From Acetobacter lovaniensis (GTDB lineage: Bacteria > Pseudomonadota > Alphaproteobacteria > Acetobacterales > Acetobacteraceae): a stretch of DNA of 64,000 nucleotides. The notes beneath the pieces are model-generated. The model saw only the letters and a list, made by a program, of their open reading frames with translations. It did no database searches and was not told where the DNA came from. The position numbers and the translations under genes are program-made. The stretch spans positions 124,001-188,000 of the forward strand of contig NZ_JACHIE010000001.1 in NCBI RefSeq assembly GCF_014207635.1. Direction: 5' to 3'. Of the stretch, positions 27,207-36,860 are shown in pieces; the first letter of the stretch is position 1; each line of letters begins with the position of its first letter.

Positions 27207-27845
27207 ATGCCGGAAACAGACCCCGCCGCCCCCACTGTCCCTTTTGTTGATTACCCTCTGATCGACCTGAGTGCAGACCCGTTTACACTCTTTGATGCAT
27301 GGATGCACGACGCAGAAAAAACGGAACCCTGTGACCCCAACGCCATGGTGCTCGCCACGGCCACAGCCGATGGCCGACCCTCCGCACGGATTGTTCTGCT
27401 CAAGGGGCATGACCACAGGGGCTTTGTCTTTTACACCAACATGTTCAGCCGCAAGGGGCGCGAGCTTGAAGCCAATCCCTGTGCGGCCCTGCTGTTCCAC
27501 TGGAAAAGCCTGCGCCGCCAGATCCGAATCGAAGGCGACATCACGCCCGTCTCTTCCGATGAAGCTGACGCCTATTTTGCGAGTCGAAGCCGCATGTCCC
27601 AGCTAGGGGCCATTGCCTCCGACCAGTCCCGCCCGCTGGCCGACCGTGATATTTTTGAACAACGCCTGAAAAACGCGGAACAGGAGTATGGCAGCGGCCC
27701 CATTCCCCGCCCCCAAAACTGGTCGGGCTACCGGGTCAGCCCGCAGCATTTTGAATTCTGGCAGGAACGCCCATACCGCCTGCATGACCGGGCCATATGG
27801 GAACACCACGGGAACGGATGGGACGTAACGCGGTTATATCCATAA
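27207..27845 (+). CDS. pdxH: Pyridoxamine 5'-phosphate oxidase
   Basis: A 212-residue FMN enzyme oxidising pyridoxamine or pyridoxine 5'-phosphate to PLP. FMN and substrate blocks are ARIVLLKGHDHRGFVFYTN (about 56-74) and the C-terminal WSGYRVSPQHFEFWQ followed by RLHDR. Length is typical. It is divergent from fabI and followed after 65 nt by a stress-protein gene. Confidence 0.95.
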   Translation: MPETDPAAPTVPFVDYPLIDLSADPFTLFDAWMHDAEKTEPCDPNAMVLATATADGRPSARIVLLKGHDHRGFVFYTNMFSRKGRELEANPCAALLFHWKSLRRQIRIEGDITPVSSDEADAYFASRSRMSQLGAIASDQSRPLADRDIFEQRLKNAEQEYGSGPIPRPQNWSGYRVSPQHFEFWQERPYRLHDRAIWEHHGNGWDVTRLYP

Positions 27846-27910
27846 GCGGTCACGCACTCTCTTTCCCCCTTCCGCGCGCCGCGCGCACAGATATTTAAAG
27901 GAGCGACACA

Positions 27911-28789
27911 ATGAAAGACGTCCGCAAAATTCTGCTTCCACTCCCCAGCACCTCCAATGCCGAGGCCGCTCTGGTGCGTGGAGGCAATTTTGCCCGCCGT
28001 TTTGGCGCGCACCTTGCTGTCCTGCACGTACGCCCCGATGGGCGTGACATTGCTCCTCTGGCCGGGGAGGGCATGTCCGGCGCCATGGTGGAAGACCTGA
28101 TGCGCTCGGCTGACCATGAGAGTGCGCGCCATGCCCATGACGTGCACACACTGTTCGAACGTTACACCGCCGCCAACCCTGACATAAAAATTGTACCGCT
28201 ACACAGCACTTACCCGGATGCGACTCCCAGCATCAGCTTTACCGTTATCCGTGGCGCGGAAAGCGAAATTATTCCCGCACAGGCCCGCCTGTCAGACTTT
28301 ACCCTGGTGCCTCACCCCAATTCCGGTGATGACGTCTCCTCCTCCGAAACACTCCACGCTGTTCTGTTTGACAGCGGACGCCCCGTGGTGATGGCCCCCC
28401 GCACCGTACCGGCCGGGCTGATCCGGCGTGTCTGTATTGGCTGGAATGGCACGGCCGAGTCCTCATCCGCCCTGCGTGGCGCACTGGCCTGGGCACAAAC
28501 GGCTGAAGCCGTGCGGGTGCTGCACTGTGGGGACTACCAGCGCCGTGGTCCCAGCGCAAAAGACGTGGTGGAATATCTGGCCGCCCACAGCATCAAGGCG
28601 GATACGGCCGAGTTTCAGCCCGTTGAGCGTGATGTCGGGAAAGGGCTGCTCGCAGCCTGCCGGGAGTTCGAGGCTGATATGCTGGCCATGGGCGCTTACT
28701 CACACTCCCGCCTGCGCCAGCTTATTCTAGGTGGTGTTACCCGCCATGTGCTGGAAAATGCTGACATTACGGTGCTGATGAGCCGCTAG
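27911..28789 (+). CDS. Tandem universal stress protein
   Basis: A 292-residue cytosolic protein with two UspA-like halves. The second half (about 170-292) ends in GAYSHSRLRQLILGGVTRH followed by ADITVLMSR, which matches the ATP-binding G-X2-G-X9-G-S/T pattern in spacing. The first half is degenerate and may not bind nucleotide. The ribosome site AAAGGAGC lies 8 nt before the ATG. Function beyond stress tolerance is unassigned. Confidence 0.85.
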   Translation: MKDVRKILLPLPSTSNAEAALVRGGNFARRFGAHLAVLHVRPDGRDIAPLAGEGMSGAMVEDLMRSADHESARHAHDVHTLFERYTAANPDIKIVPLHSTYPDATPSISFTVIRGAESEIIPAQARLSDFTLVPHPNSGDDVSSSETLHAVLFDSGRPVVMAPRTVPAGLIRRVCIGWNGTAESSSALRGALAWAQTAEAVRVLHCGDYQRRGPSAKDVVEYLAAHSIKADTAEFQPVERDVGKGLLAACREFEADMLAMGAYSHSRLRQLILGGVTRHVLENADITVLMSR

Positions 28790-28819
28790 GCCGCTCTTAT
28801 GTAAAATGCCCGTCCCTCC

Positions 28820-29626
28820 TCACCCGGCGCGGGGAGGGTCAGGGAGTTCGAAGCTCATGCCGTCCCATGCTGCCTCCACCCCCGGAGGCAGGTGCTCACG
28901 CATCCAGCCCCAGTCCATTTCTGCTCCCATATGGGTCAGAATAACGCGCTGTGGCTGGATCAGGGCTTTCCATTCCAGCACCCGGTCGAGCCAGGCATGC
29001 GCGCCATGTGGCGTTTTTTGAAAACAGTCCACCATCCATGTATGGACGCCGCGCAGGCACGCCACAGACGGTTCAGGCAGTTCCACCACGTCCGTACTGT
29101 AGGCAAACGCCCCACACCGTAGCCCCGTGGACGTGACGTAACCGTGGTTCTGTTCGAACAGGGTAAAGGCGTATCCGCCAATATTGACCTGTTCTCCCCA
29201 CAGAATGGGTTGGGCATCCAGCACCGCCCGAAAAAAATACGGCGTTGTGTGGGGTTTGAAAACATAAGCAAACCGCTCCTGCAACTCCCCCAGCACTTCT
29301 GCGGTACCGTATGCGGTAATGGCCTTGCCAATCTGGCGGTTAATGCCCCTTAACTCGTCCAGACCAGAAACATGGTCCGCATGAGTATGGGTGTAGATTA
29401 CGTTCTCGAACGCGCTAATGCCATGTGCAAGCAACTGGGCGCGCAGGTCTGGCCCGGTATCGACCAGAACGCCGCATCCATCTTCCATCCGCAAAAAAAT
29501 GGATGCACGGCTCCGCCTGTTGCGGGGTTCTGCCGGGTCGCACGCGCCCCACTGGCCATGCCCGTCTGGCCCACCGAGTGCAGGCACGCCAGATGACCCA
29601 CCACACCCAAGCACACTGACCTTCAT
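28820..29626 (-). CDS. Metallo-beta-lactamase fold hydrolase (PhnP-like)
   Basis: 268 residues. The metal-binding HTHADH motif is at His80, His82, Asp84 and His85. SGVPALGG near 12-19 and CGAFAYSTDV before an Asp ligand are typical of the PhnP/RNase Z-like branch. PhnP itself is a cyclic phosphodiesterase of phosphonate degradation, but no phn genes are here. In many proteobacteria this gene follows tatD and metG, as it does here (18 nt after tatD), suggesting a nucleotide or RNA role. Confidence 0.85.
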   Translation of the reverse strand: MKVSVLGCGGSSGVPALGGPDGHGQWGACDPAEPRNRRSRASIFLRMEDGCGVLVDTGPDLRAQLLAHGISAFENVIYTHTHADHVSGLDELRGINRQIGKAITAYGTAEVLGELQERFAYVFKPHTTPYFFRAVLDAQPILWGEQVNIGGYAFTLFEQNHGYVTSTGLRCGAFAYSTDVVELPEPSVACLRGVHTWMVDCFQKTPHGAHAWLDRVLEWKALIQPQRVILTHMGAEMDWGWMREHLPPGVEAAWDGMSFELPDPPRAG

Positions 29627-29644
29627 ACCCGGCTTACTCCCGCT

Positions 29645-30448
29645 TTAACGCACCTTGCGAAACAACCTGTGGAAGTTCTGCGTTGTCTGCTCGGCAAATG
29701 CGGCTACATCCAACCCCCGCTCCTGCGCAATGCGGCGCGCCGTATGCGCTACAAAAGCAGGCTGGTTCCGTTTACCCCGCTGCGGCACAGGGGCCAGATA
29801 AGGGGCATCTGTTTCCACCAGAATACGCTCTATGGGCAGGTCACGCGCAACGCCGCGGATTTCCTCGCATTTGGGGAAGGTCGCAATACCGGAAAAACTG
29901 ACATACCCACCAAGGGCCACCACCCGGCTGGCCAGCTCGGGGCCAGAGGCAAAGCAGTGAAGCAGGATGGGAAAAGCACCCTGAGCGCTCTCATCCTCCA
30001 GAATGGCCGCCACATCCGCATCAGCCTGCCGCGCATGGATGATAACGGGGATCTCCAGCGCACGGGCCGCCTGAATATGCCTGCGGAAGCTTTCCTGCTG
30101 GAGAGGACGAACACCTTCCTGCCCATGGAAGTAGTCCAGCCCTGTCTCGCCTATGCCAATCACTTCGGGGGTGTCGGCCAGTGCTACAATATCCTGCACC
30201 TGCGGTACCGGGGCTTCTTCCACATGATCGGGGTGCGTGCCAATGGTGCACCATATCCGCATATCCGGACGGCCGAACTGTGTGAGCCGCTTCTGCTCCC
30301 CCGCATTGGACAGACGTGTGCCAATAGTGACCATGCCACCCAGCCCAGCCTCTTGGGCGGCATCAAGCAGGGCGGGCAGTTCCTCGTCCGAAAAATGATC
30401 GAGATGGCAATGGGAGTCGATCAGCCCGGGCATGGTGACATCGGTCAT
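29645..30448 (-). CDS. tatD: TatD family metal-dependent deoxyribonuclease
   Basis: A 267-residue TIM-barrel hydrolase. The metal motif is in LIDSHCHLDHF at about 9-19. GIGETGLDYF, HARQAD and VETDAPYLAPVP blocks define the TatD/YcfH family, which has 3'-exonuclease and repair activity. The gene order metG-tatD-PhnP-like matches the E. coli holB-ycfH region in spirit. Its ATG overlaps the metG stop by 4 nt. Confidence 0.93.
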   Translation of the reverse strand: MTDVTMPGLIDSHCHLDHFSDEELPALLDAAQEAGLGGMVTIGTRLSNAGEQKRLTQFGRPDMRIWCTIGTHPDHVEEAPVPQVQDIVALADTPEVIGIGETGLDYFHGQEGVRPLQQESFRRHIQAARALEIPVIIHARQADADVAAILEDESAQGAFPILLHCFASGPELASRVVALGGYVSFSGIATFPKCEEIRGVARDLPIERILVETDAPYLAPVPQRGKRNQPAFVAHTARRIAQERGLDVAAFAEQTTQNFHRLFRKVR

Positions 30449-31983
30449 GACTGTTCCGGTTCAACATAGCGGGGGAAGATGCCCTGCGGAGCGGGCAGTT
30501 GCCGCCCACCGGGCAGAGCAACTTCAAGGGCTGCGAAGGTCCGTTCGTCCTGCGTCACACCAAGCTGGTCGAGCATACGGGCCATGCTGTCCGGCATAAA
30601 GGGCTGGAGCATGGTGGCAATTCCGCGCAGGGCATCCAGCAGAACGCGCAGAACATCCGCCATGCGCTCCACATCGGTCTTGCGCAGCGCCCATGGGGCC
30701 TGATGGTCGATATAGGCGTTACAGGCGCGAATGACCTTCCACACATCTTCCAGCGCATCGGTGAGCGCACAGCGCTCAAACTGCGCAGCCAGCAACTGCG
30801 GCAGAACCACCACCTGCCCCAGAAGCTTTGCATCATCTTCCGTCAGCATCCGGCGTTCTGGCAGAATACCGCCACAGTTCCGCGCGACCAGAGAGAGGGT
30901 CCGCTGCGCCAGATTGCCCAGATCGTTGGCAAGTTCCACGTTATTGCGTGTGATCAGCGCCTTGCGGGACAGATCACTATCCCCGCCAAAGGGGACTTCC
31001 CGCAGTACAAAAAAGCGAACTGCATCCAGCCCGAACTCTGCAACCAGTTCCCTGGGGTCCACCACGTTGCCCAAAGACTTGCTCATCTTCTGGCCTTCGA
31101 TGGTCCACCAGCCGTTGGCAAAAACCTTTTTGGGCAGGTCAATACCCGCAGCCATAAGGAAGGCAGGCCAGTAAATGGCATGGAAGCGTGCAATATCCTT
31201 ACCCACAAGGTGCAGGCTGGCAGGCCAGTATGCCATGCGGGGGGCATCTGCATCCGGGTAGCCCAGCGCACTCAGGTAATTGGCCAGCGCATCAAACCAC
31301 ACATACATGACGTGCTGCTCATCGCCGGGAACGGGAATACCCCATTTAAAGCTCGTGCGGCTGATGGACAGGTTACGCAGGCCCTGTTTGACAAAGCTGA
31401 TGATCTCGTTGCGCGCACCATGCGGGCCTAAAAACTCGGGGTGCTGCTCGTACAGTTCCAGCAGACGGTCCTGATAATCGGACAGACGGAAGAAGTAGGA
31501 TGGCTCCTTGACCCACTCTACCGGCGCGCCGGTAGGAGCGACCTTTTTGCCGTCCGGCCCTGCGACCAGTTCATCTTCGCCATAAAAACATTCATCTCGC
31601 AGGGCGTACCAGCCTTCGTACGCATCCAGATAAATGGCGCCGTTATCCGCAACCTTGCGCCACAGGGCCTGCGCGCTGGCAATGTGCCGGGGCTCGGTCG
31701 TGCGGATAAAATCATCGTAGGAAATGGCCATGGCATCGGCCATGGAGCGGAAATTGGCCGAAACGTTATCCGCAAATTCCTTGGGGGCAACGCCTGCCGC
31801 CTGCGCGGCCTGCTCCACTTTTTGCCCGTGCTCGTCCGTGCCCGTCAGAAAAAAGACATCATCCCCCGCCAGACGATGAAAACGCGCCATAACATCCGCT
31901 GCAATGGACGTGTAGGCGTGGCCGATATGCGGTGCACCGTTCACGTAATAAATGGGGGTGGTCACATAGAAACGACGGGTCAT
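30445..31983 (-). CDS. metG: Methionine--tRNA ligase
   Basis: A 512-residue class I synthetase. The HIGH signature is in NGAPHIGHAYTS (about 15-26) and KMSKS lies in IEGQKMSKSLGNVVDP near 296. No C-terminal tRNA-binding (EMAP) domain is present, so this is the short form usual in alphaproteobacteria. Its start overlaps holB by 4 nt. No upstream SAM riboswitch is visible, as the upstream DNA is coding. Confidence 0.97.
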   Translation of the reverse strand: MTRRFYVTTPIYYVNGAPHIGHAYTSIAADVMARFHRLAGDDVFFLTGTDEHGQKVEQAAQAAGVAPKEFADNVSANFRSMADAMAISYDDFIRTTEPRHIASAQALWRKVADNGAIYLDAYEGWYALRDECFYGEDELVAGPDGKKVAPTGAPVEWVKEPSYFFRLSDYQDRLLELYEQHPEFLGPHGARNEIISFVKQGLRNLSISRTSFKWGIPVPGDEQHVMYVWFDALANYLSALGYPDADAPRMAYWPASLHLVGKDIARFHAIYWPAFLMAAGIDLPKKVFANGWWTIEGQKMSKSLGNVVDPRELVAEFGLDAVRFFVLREVPFGGDSDLSRKALITRNNVELANDLGNLAQRTLSLVARNCGGILPERRMLTEDDAKLLGQVVVLPQLLAAQFERCALTDALEDVWKVIRACNAYIDHQAPWALRKTDVERMADVLRVLLDALRGIATMLQPFMPDSMARMLDQLGVTQDERTFAALEVALPGGRQLPAPQGIFPRYVEPEQS

Positions 31984-32939
31984 TCTGGGCTCGCAATCGT
32001 CATGGCTTCAATTAGGGCTTCCTGTTTATCCAGATTAAAGCGTTCCGTCTCGGTATGAACGCGCATAATCTGCTCCCATGCCGCAGCAAGGGCCATACAC
32101 TGGCGGTTTCCTGCCTTTGCGGTCTGGCGCGCCGTGCTTTGCAACTGGTCCGCCAACAGGGCAAAGAAAAGGCCAAAGCCATCATCCTTGCGTAAAACGG
32201 CCTCTGCAATTTCGTAACCCCGCAGTGGGGGTACTCCTTGCAACACCTCGGCAACCAGAGCGGTCATGTTCCCGCCTGTGTCTGCCAACAATGCCACAGC
32301 CTTGCCCGGCGCTCCATGGGATTGTGACACAATCCGTGCAAAATCCTGCGTGGGCAGGTCCGGCCACAAAAGATGAAGCACACGCTGCATCGCCGCATCT
32401 GGCAGGGGGGAAAGCTCAAGCCTGCGGCAACGGCTGCGGATGGTTGGCAACAGCCGACCCGGTGCGGAACTGGTCAGAATCAGCACGGTGGCGGGCGGGG
32501 GCTCCTCCAGAATTTTCAGCACGGCGTTAGCCGCGCTGCGGTTCATCCATTCCGCACCATCCACAATAACCACACGCCAGCCCCCTTCGGCTGCGGTCCG
32601 GCGCAAGAAGGCGTTAATCGGGCGCACATCATCAGCGACAATTTCCTGCCGGTAGCGCTGTTTTTTTTCATCATACCCGCGTTCAACCACCAGCAGATCG
32701 GCATGACTGGCGGCAGAAATACGGCGGGCAACCGGGTTGTCCGCTTCCATGCCACCCAGCAGGATACGGGCCAGAGTAAAAGCAAACGTCGCCTTGCCAA
32801 CACCGGGCGGCCCGCTCACCAGCCAGGCATGGGGCATACGGCCTTTGGCTAGAGAATCCCTGAACAAGGCCAGTTCAGCCCCGTGCCCCTGCAACTGAAG
32901 CGAAGTTATGCGGGGGGACAGGACGGACGCATCAGACAT
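31980..32939 (-). CDS. holB: DNA polymerase III delta' subunit
   Basis: A 319-residue clamp-loader AAA+ subunit. Walker A GPPGVGKA lies at about 43-50, with a degenerate Walker B VDGAEWMN in place of the classical VDDADR. SSAPGRLLPTIRSRC is the sensor region with the SRC motif. It acts with DnaX and delta in loading the beta clamp. It overlaps tmk upstream by 8 nt and metG downstream by 4 nt, the conserved tmk-holB arrangement. Confidence 0.92.
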   Translation of the reverse strand: MSDASVLSPRITSLQLQGHGAELALFRDSLAKGRMPHAWLVSGPPGVGKATFAFTLARILLGGMEADNPVARRISAASHADLLVVERGYDEKKQRYRQEIVADDVRPINAFLRRTAAEGGWRVVIVDGAEWMNRSAANAVLKILEEPPPATVLILTSSAPGRLLPTIRSRCRRLELSPLPDAAMQRVLHLLWPDLPTQDFARIVSQSHGAPGKAVALLADTGGNMTALVAEVLQGVPPLRGYEIAEAVLRKDDGFGLFFALLADQLQSTARQTAKAGNRQCMALAAAWEQIMRVHTETERFNLDKQEALIEAMTIASPE

Positions 32940-33570
32940 GGGGCAATCTGGGCAAAATTTCCTTCATGATCAGGCTGCTCACGGTTTCCTGACTATGATT
33001 GGCAGTTGTAATGCACTTTACACGCCCGGGCTGCTGGTCCGCTATTGCCATAAACCCTGCGGCAATACGGGCGTGAAAGGCTTCATCTGCCTTTTCGTAA
33101 CGGTCTGTGGGGACGCCGCGCACGGCCAGCCTCTGCCGTGTGATCTCTCTTGGTGCCTGCAGCAGAAAGGTCATATCCGGCATCAGCCCCAGCTGGGCCT
33201 GCAATGCGGCAATCAGGTCCAGAATGGCAGGCTGCCCCTCCGCCCGGCCGTAGCCCTGATACGCCATGGTCGAGTCCGTAAAACGGTCACACAGCACAAT
33301 CTGCCCTTCTGCCAGAGCAGGGCGGATAACCGTATCCACATGGTCAAACCGTGCGGCAAAATGCGTCAGTATCTCGGCTCGGAGGGACAGGGGGTTTTTG
33401 CCAAACAGCAGCAACTGCCGCAGGTCTTCCGCGCCCGCTGACCCACCGGGCTCCCGCGTAGCCAGCACCCTGTACCCGTGCGATTGCAGAGCATCCCTGA
33501 GCAGGCGGAGTTGCGTGGACTTGCCAACGCCCTCCCCGCCCTCAAGCGTTATGAACAGGCCAGACCGCAT
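32932..33570 (-). CDS. tmk: Thymidylate kinase
   Basis: A 212-residue kinase phosphorylating dTMP to dTDP. P-loop EGGEGVGKSTQ is at about 10-20, DR(F/Y) motif DRFTDSTMAYQGYGR near 96-110, and TREPGG near 39-44. It lies 3 nt downstream of the D-Ala-D-Ala carboxypeptidase gene and overlaps holB by 8 nt. Confidence 0.96.
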   Translation of the reverse strand: MRSGLFITLEGGEGVGKSTQLRLLRDALQSHGYRVLATREPGGSAGAEDLRQLLLFGKNPLSLRAEILTHFAARFDHVDTVIRPALAEGQIVLCDRFTDSTMAYQGYGRAEGQPAILDLIAALQAQLGLMPDMTFLLQAPREITRQRLAVRGVPTDRYEKADEAFHARIAAGFMAIADQQPGRVKCITTANHSQETVSSLIMKEILPRLPHV

Positions 33571-33573
33571 GGC

Positions 33574-34794
33574 TTAGAGGTGCAGCCGTCGGGCCGCCCG
33601 GCCGAGCAGGCCAAGAGCAGGCACCGCCTGCCCTGCCACAAGTGGAATACTGGCTTTTCTGCCGCCGGGCAGAACCACGCTCAACTGCCCCACAACCTGC
33701 CCTTCGCTCACAGGTGCAATAAGCGGGCTGTCATAGTCTATGGCTACGTGCGTGCTGTTTTTCCAGCCATGTGGCAGCAGCATCCTGAATTCCTGAGCGA
33801 CCACCAGAGGTACGGTCTGGCTCGCCCCCATCCAGACGGGTGCCTGCTCTACGATCTCACCTTTGTTGATGATCTGGGCGGTTTCAAAATTCGCAAACGC
33901 CCAGCCCATCAGGCGCTCGCCTTCGCGCCCGCGTGCGCCATCACTCGGCAGGCCGTTAATGGCCATGACAACACGCCGCCCATCCCGCTCGGAAGAGGCA
34001 CACAGGCCAAACCCACCGGCATCCGTGTGGCCGGTCTTCAGGCCATCAGCCAGACCTTTGACCACCAGACTATTGCGGTTTTCCTGATGAATTTTGTTAA
34101 AAATGAACTCTTTTTCCGAAAAGAAATGGTAATATTCGGGAAAATCATGAATCAGGCGCAAAGCAAGATACGCAACATCCCGCGCGGACATATAGTGATT
34201 ATCCGCAGGCCAGCCCGTTGCATTCATGAAGTGCGAATTGGTCAGCCCCAGCTTGGCGGCCGTATCATTCATCAGAGCAACAAACTGTTCCTGAGAACCG
34301 GAAATCCCTTCGGAAAGCACAATACATGCGTCATTGCCGGACTGGATAATCATGCCCTGAACAAGGTCCTGCACCGCAACGCTCTGCCCTAGCGGGACGA
34401 ACATCTTGGACCCCTGCATGCGCCACGCGCGCTCGCTGACCGGCAGCATCTGGTCAAGCTTGAGCCGCCCGGCACGCAGCATGCCAAATGTGACATAGGC
34501 CGTCATCATCTTGGTCAGGGAAGAGGGCGGCATGCGCTCATCCGCATTTTTTTCCAGCACGGTAGCACCGCTGCCGTAATCCAGAATACAGGCCCAGCGC
34601 GCCATTGTATCCACCGGCCCTACGGGCGTGGTCGCCGGTGTTTCGGGCACCGTACCTCCAGTGGCTGCGGGCGCCTCGGGCGCGGCTGAAGGGGCGGGCT
34701 TGTGCCGGGGGCGCGCCACCGCACCCCCAGCAAAACCGCCAGAAAAAAGGGCTGCGCCCCCTGCGAGTAAAAACCGTCGAGTCTGCAAAGTCAT
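33574..34794 (-). CDS. D-alanyl-D-alanine carboxypeptidase (PBP5/6 family)
   Basis: A 406-residue periplasmic penicillin-binding protein trimming peptidoglycan stem peptides. Active-site motifs are SLTK at 92-95, SGN at 152-154 and KTG at 253-255. The N-terminus has a twin-arginine-like signal (TRRFLLAGG), followed by a Pro/Ala-rich linker to about residue 62. A C-terminal beta-domain follows; an amphipathic tail (LGRAARRLHL) may tether it to the membrane. It lies 3 nt after the rlpA-like gene. Confidence 0.92.
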   Translation of the reverse strand: MTLQTRRFLLAGGAALFSGGFAGGAVARPRHKPAPSAAPEAPAATGGTVPETPATTPVGPVDTMARWACILDYGSGATVLEKNADERMPPSSLTKMMTAYVTFGMLRAGRLKLDQMLPVSERAWRMQGSKMFVPLGQSVAVQDLVQGMIIQSGNDACIVLSEGISGSQEQFVALMNDTAAKLGLTNSHFMNATGWPADNHYMSARDVAYLALRLIHDFPEYYHFFSEKEFIFNKIHQENRNSLVVKGLADGLKTGHTDAGGFGLCASSERDGRRVVMAINGLPSDGARGREGERLMGWAFANFETAQIINKGEIVEQAPVWMGASQTVPLVVAQEFRMLLPHGWKNSTHVAIDYDSPLIAPVSEGQVVGQLSVVLPGGRKASIPLVAGQAVPALGLLGRAARRLHL

Positions 34795-34797
34795 TCC

Positions 34798-35649
34798 CTA
34801 TTCGACGACGATGTGAGAACCATTAAAACCATTAGCCAATGCCTGTTTAAGGGCTGCGTCGGCCGCACTTATAGTCGCAAACGGTCCCTGCCGGACAGCC
34901 CACATCGTGCTTTGGCCAGACATAACGGGCCTGACCACACCACCATGACCACCAGCCTGCATGACAGCAGCGGAGCGGGACGTAAAATCCATGGTCTCGA
35001 CCCAAAGCATGCCCGGAGCCGCATAACCCTGCGCATAGGCCACCGGAAGATCAGGCAACCGCACACCTGTGGATGCAGGAGCACTCTCCGCCCCACCACC
35101 AACCGCCACGACCGAAACGCCACCACTTCCGCCAAGATTGGACTGAACAACCTGCTCCCGGGGCGCTGCTTCAATTTGCAGGGCAACCCCTCCGGGCAGG
35201 GTCTCTGCCAACTGGCGGCTGGCGACCTCATCCTCCACAATCCGGACCTGTGCTGGCCCTGCCCCCATGCCAAGCAGATTAGCCGCCTGCGTGGACAAAG
35301 CCAGTGCACGACCCATTTGCGCAGGGCCACGGTCGTTGACCCTTACACGCACCTGCCGTCCGTTTTCCAGATTGGTCACGGTAACAATGGCAGGCAACTG
35401 GAGCGTGGGGTGGCTGGCCGTCATGGTGGCCATGCTGCGCACCTCGCCATCGGCGGTCAGCTCCCCTTCACGCCCATCCTGACGTACGGCAAGACCTGTT
35501 CCCTGCCAGGCAAATTCCTCCCGCGGGTAAAACCATTGGCCCGGCACATGCCACGCGGCCCCAACCGTATAATGCACATCCGGATGGGCTGTGGGTGCTG
35601 GAGAACACGACGCCAGCAGCAGACAGCCCCAGAAAACGACTTTTTTCAC
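34798..35649 (-). CDS. rlpA: RlpA-like lipoprotein with SPOR domain
   Basis: A 283-residue septal-ring lipoprotein. The lipobox LLASC puts the lipid on Cys15. A double-psi beta-barrel follows (about 50-140, including GTGLAVRQ, SHPTLQLPAIVTVTNL and the VNDRGP motif). A C-terminal SPOR-like domain (about 205-283) should bind denuded glycan at division sites. RlpA is a lytic transglycosylase in Pseudomonas. The barrel opening is slightly unusual (no classical ASWYG), so catalytic activity is less certain. It overlaps the mltB-like gene by 4 nt. Confidence 0.85.
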   Translation of the reverse strand: MKKVVFWGCLLLASCSPAPTAHPDVHYTVGAAWHVPGQWFYPREEFAWQGTGLAVRQDGREGELTADGEVRSMATMTASHPTLQLPAIVTVTNLENGRQVRVRVNDRGPAQMGRALALSTQAANLLGMGAGPAQVRIVEDEVASRQLAETLPGGVALQIEAAPREQVVQSNLGGSGGVSVVAVGGGAESAPASTGVRLPDLPVAYAQGYAAPGMLWVETMDFTSRSAAVMQAGGHGGVVRPVMSGQSTMWAVRQGPFATISAADAALKQALANGFNGSHIVVE

Positions 35650-36626
35650 GTTATGGCATCACCCAGAAGCCCTACGGCCAATGCATAAAAATCTGATGGA
35701 TTGTACCGTCGGATCACGTTGAAATTGTGGTAAACAATAAAGGCCTCGCCCCCCGGCCCGTCGGGGCGGATCACCGCCCCCTCCTGCACGGAGGCATCAA
35801 ACTCCCCAGCACGGGGCCTTACTCCGTGCTGCTCCCACCATGCAAGCGGTCTTACGTGATTACGGCCAAGAAGGGACTGCTCCAGAGTATCGGGCAGTAC
35901 AACGCCCTCCCCCCATGGCTGCCCGGCCTGCCAGCCACACCCGGCCAGATAGTTGGCAATGGAGGCAAATACATCGCCCTCATTATGCCAGATATCCGCC
36001 CGCCCACCTGCGGGGTAACTGGCCGCGTAACGCATATAGGCACTGGGCATGAACTGCGGTTGCCCCATGGCCCCCGCATAACTGCCGAGCATATGGGTCG
36101 GGGCGACCCCGGCCTGTTCCACCACATGAAGCGCCTTGAACAGTTCCGTGCGGAAAAAACTGGCGCGTCGGCCATCATACGCCAGCGTTGCCAGCGCATC
36201 GATCACCGAGAACGTACCCATGCGGGTGCCATAAGCGGATTCCAGCCCCCATATGCCCGCAATAGCACCCCGAGCAACACCATAAAGCCCGCTGATCCGC
36301 CCCAGCAGATCCGTGCGCTGCTGAATGGCGGCCAGACCATCACTCAGTTTTTTCTCGCTCAGAACGCGGTCTTTGTACTGCGCCCATGTCAGGGTGAATT
36401 CCGGCTGGTGCCTGTCCGCCTGCAAGACCTTGGGGTTAGGGCCATGCAACGGTGCCAGTGCCTGCGCAACCACGGAAGCAGAAACACCCTGCCCCACAGC
36501 CTCCCGCCTGACCCCGGCCAGAAATGCAGCATAGCTGCCGGTCGCCCCCTGCGCGGCATGACGCACACAAACAGGTGAGGCCACCAGCAAAGCCCCACCA
36601 CCCAGTAAAAGTTTTCTACGCAACAT
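35646..36626 (-). CDS. Lytic murein transglycosylase (MltB family)
   Basis: A 326-residue exported enzyme cleaving peptidoglycan glycan strands. The signal peptide spans about residues 1-27. The catalytic glutamate is Glu129 in AGIWGLESAYG. GSYAGAMGQPQFMPSAY and YNPSDFYALAVG are SLT_2/MltB hallmarks. It heads an eight-gene overlapping unit that continues to the PhnP-like gene at 28820. The 234-nt upstream gap (36627-36860) to divergent dedA holds no other recognised gene. Confidence 0.92.
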   Translation of the reverse strand: MLRRKLLLGGGALLVASPVCVRHAAQGATGSYAAFLAGVRREAVGQGVSASVVAQALAPLHGPNPKVLQADRHQPEFTLTWAQYKDRVLSEKKLSDGLAAIQQRTDLLGRISGLYGVARGAIAGIWGLESAYGTRMGTFSVIDALATLAYDGRRASFFRTELFKALHVVEQAGVAPTHMLGSYAGAMGQPQFMPSAYMRYAASYPAGGRADIWHNEGDVFASIANYLAGCGWQAGQPWGEGVVLPDTLEQSLLGRNHVRPLAWWEQHGVRPRAGEFDASVQEGAVIRPDGPGGEAFIVYHNFNVIRRYNPSDFYALAVGLLGDAIT

Positions 36627-36860
36627 GAGGCACGATCCGCTTTGCAGACGACACTGGCAAACACACTACCCTGCTTTTGCATATCTGTCAGGCCGTGCTG
36701 TCCGCTTTAATCCACGCCGGAACTCCGGCTAACCATATGCAATGCCAGTTTTTATTTGCATCTTCCAGAAACTTGACATGCGTCGCGTAAAAGAGCCTGT
36801 TGCCGCAGGTTCTGCGTATAAGCCAGACCATATCTACCGCGCTGGAGAGCAGGCTCCGCT

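Noticed and set aside
30445-32100. SAM riboswitch upstream of metG
   Set aside because: The upstream DNA is holB coding sequence and no aptamer-like helix set was visible.
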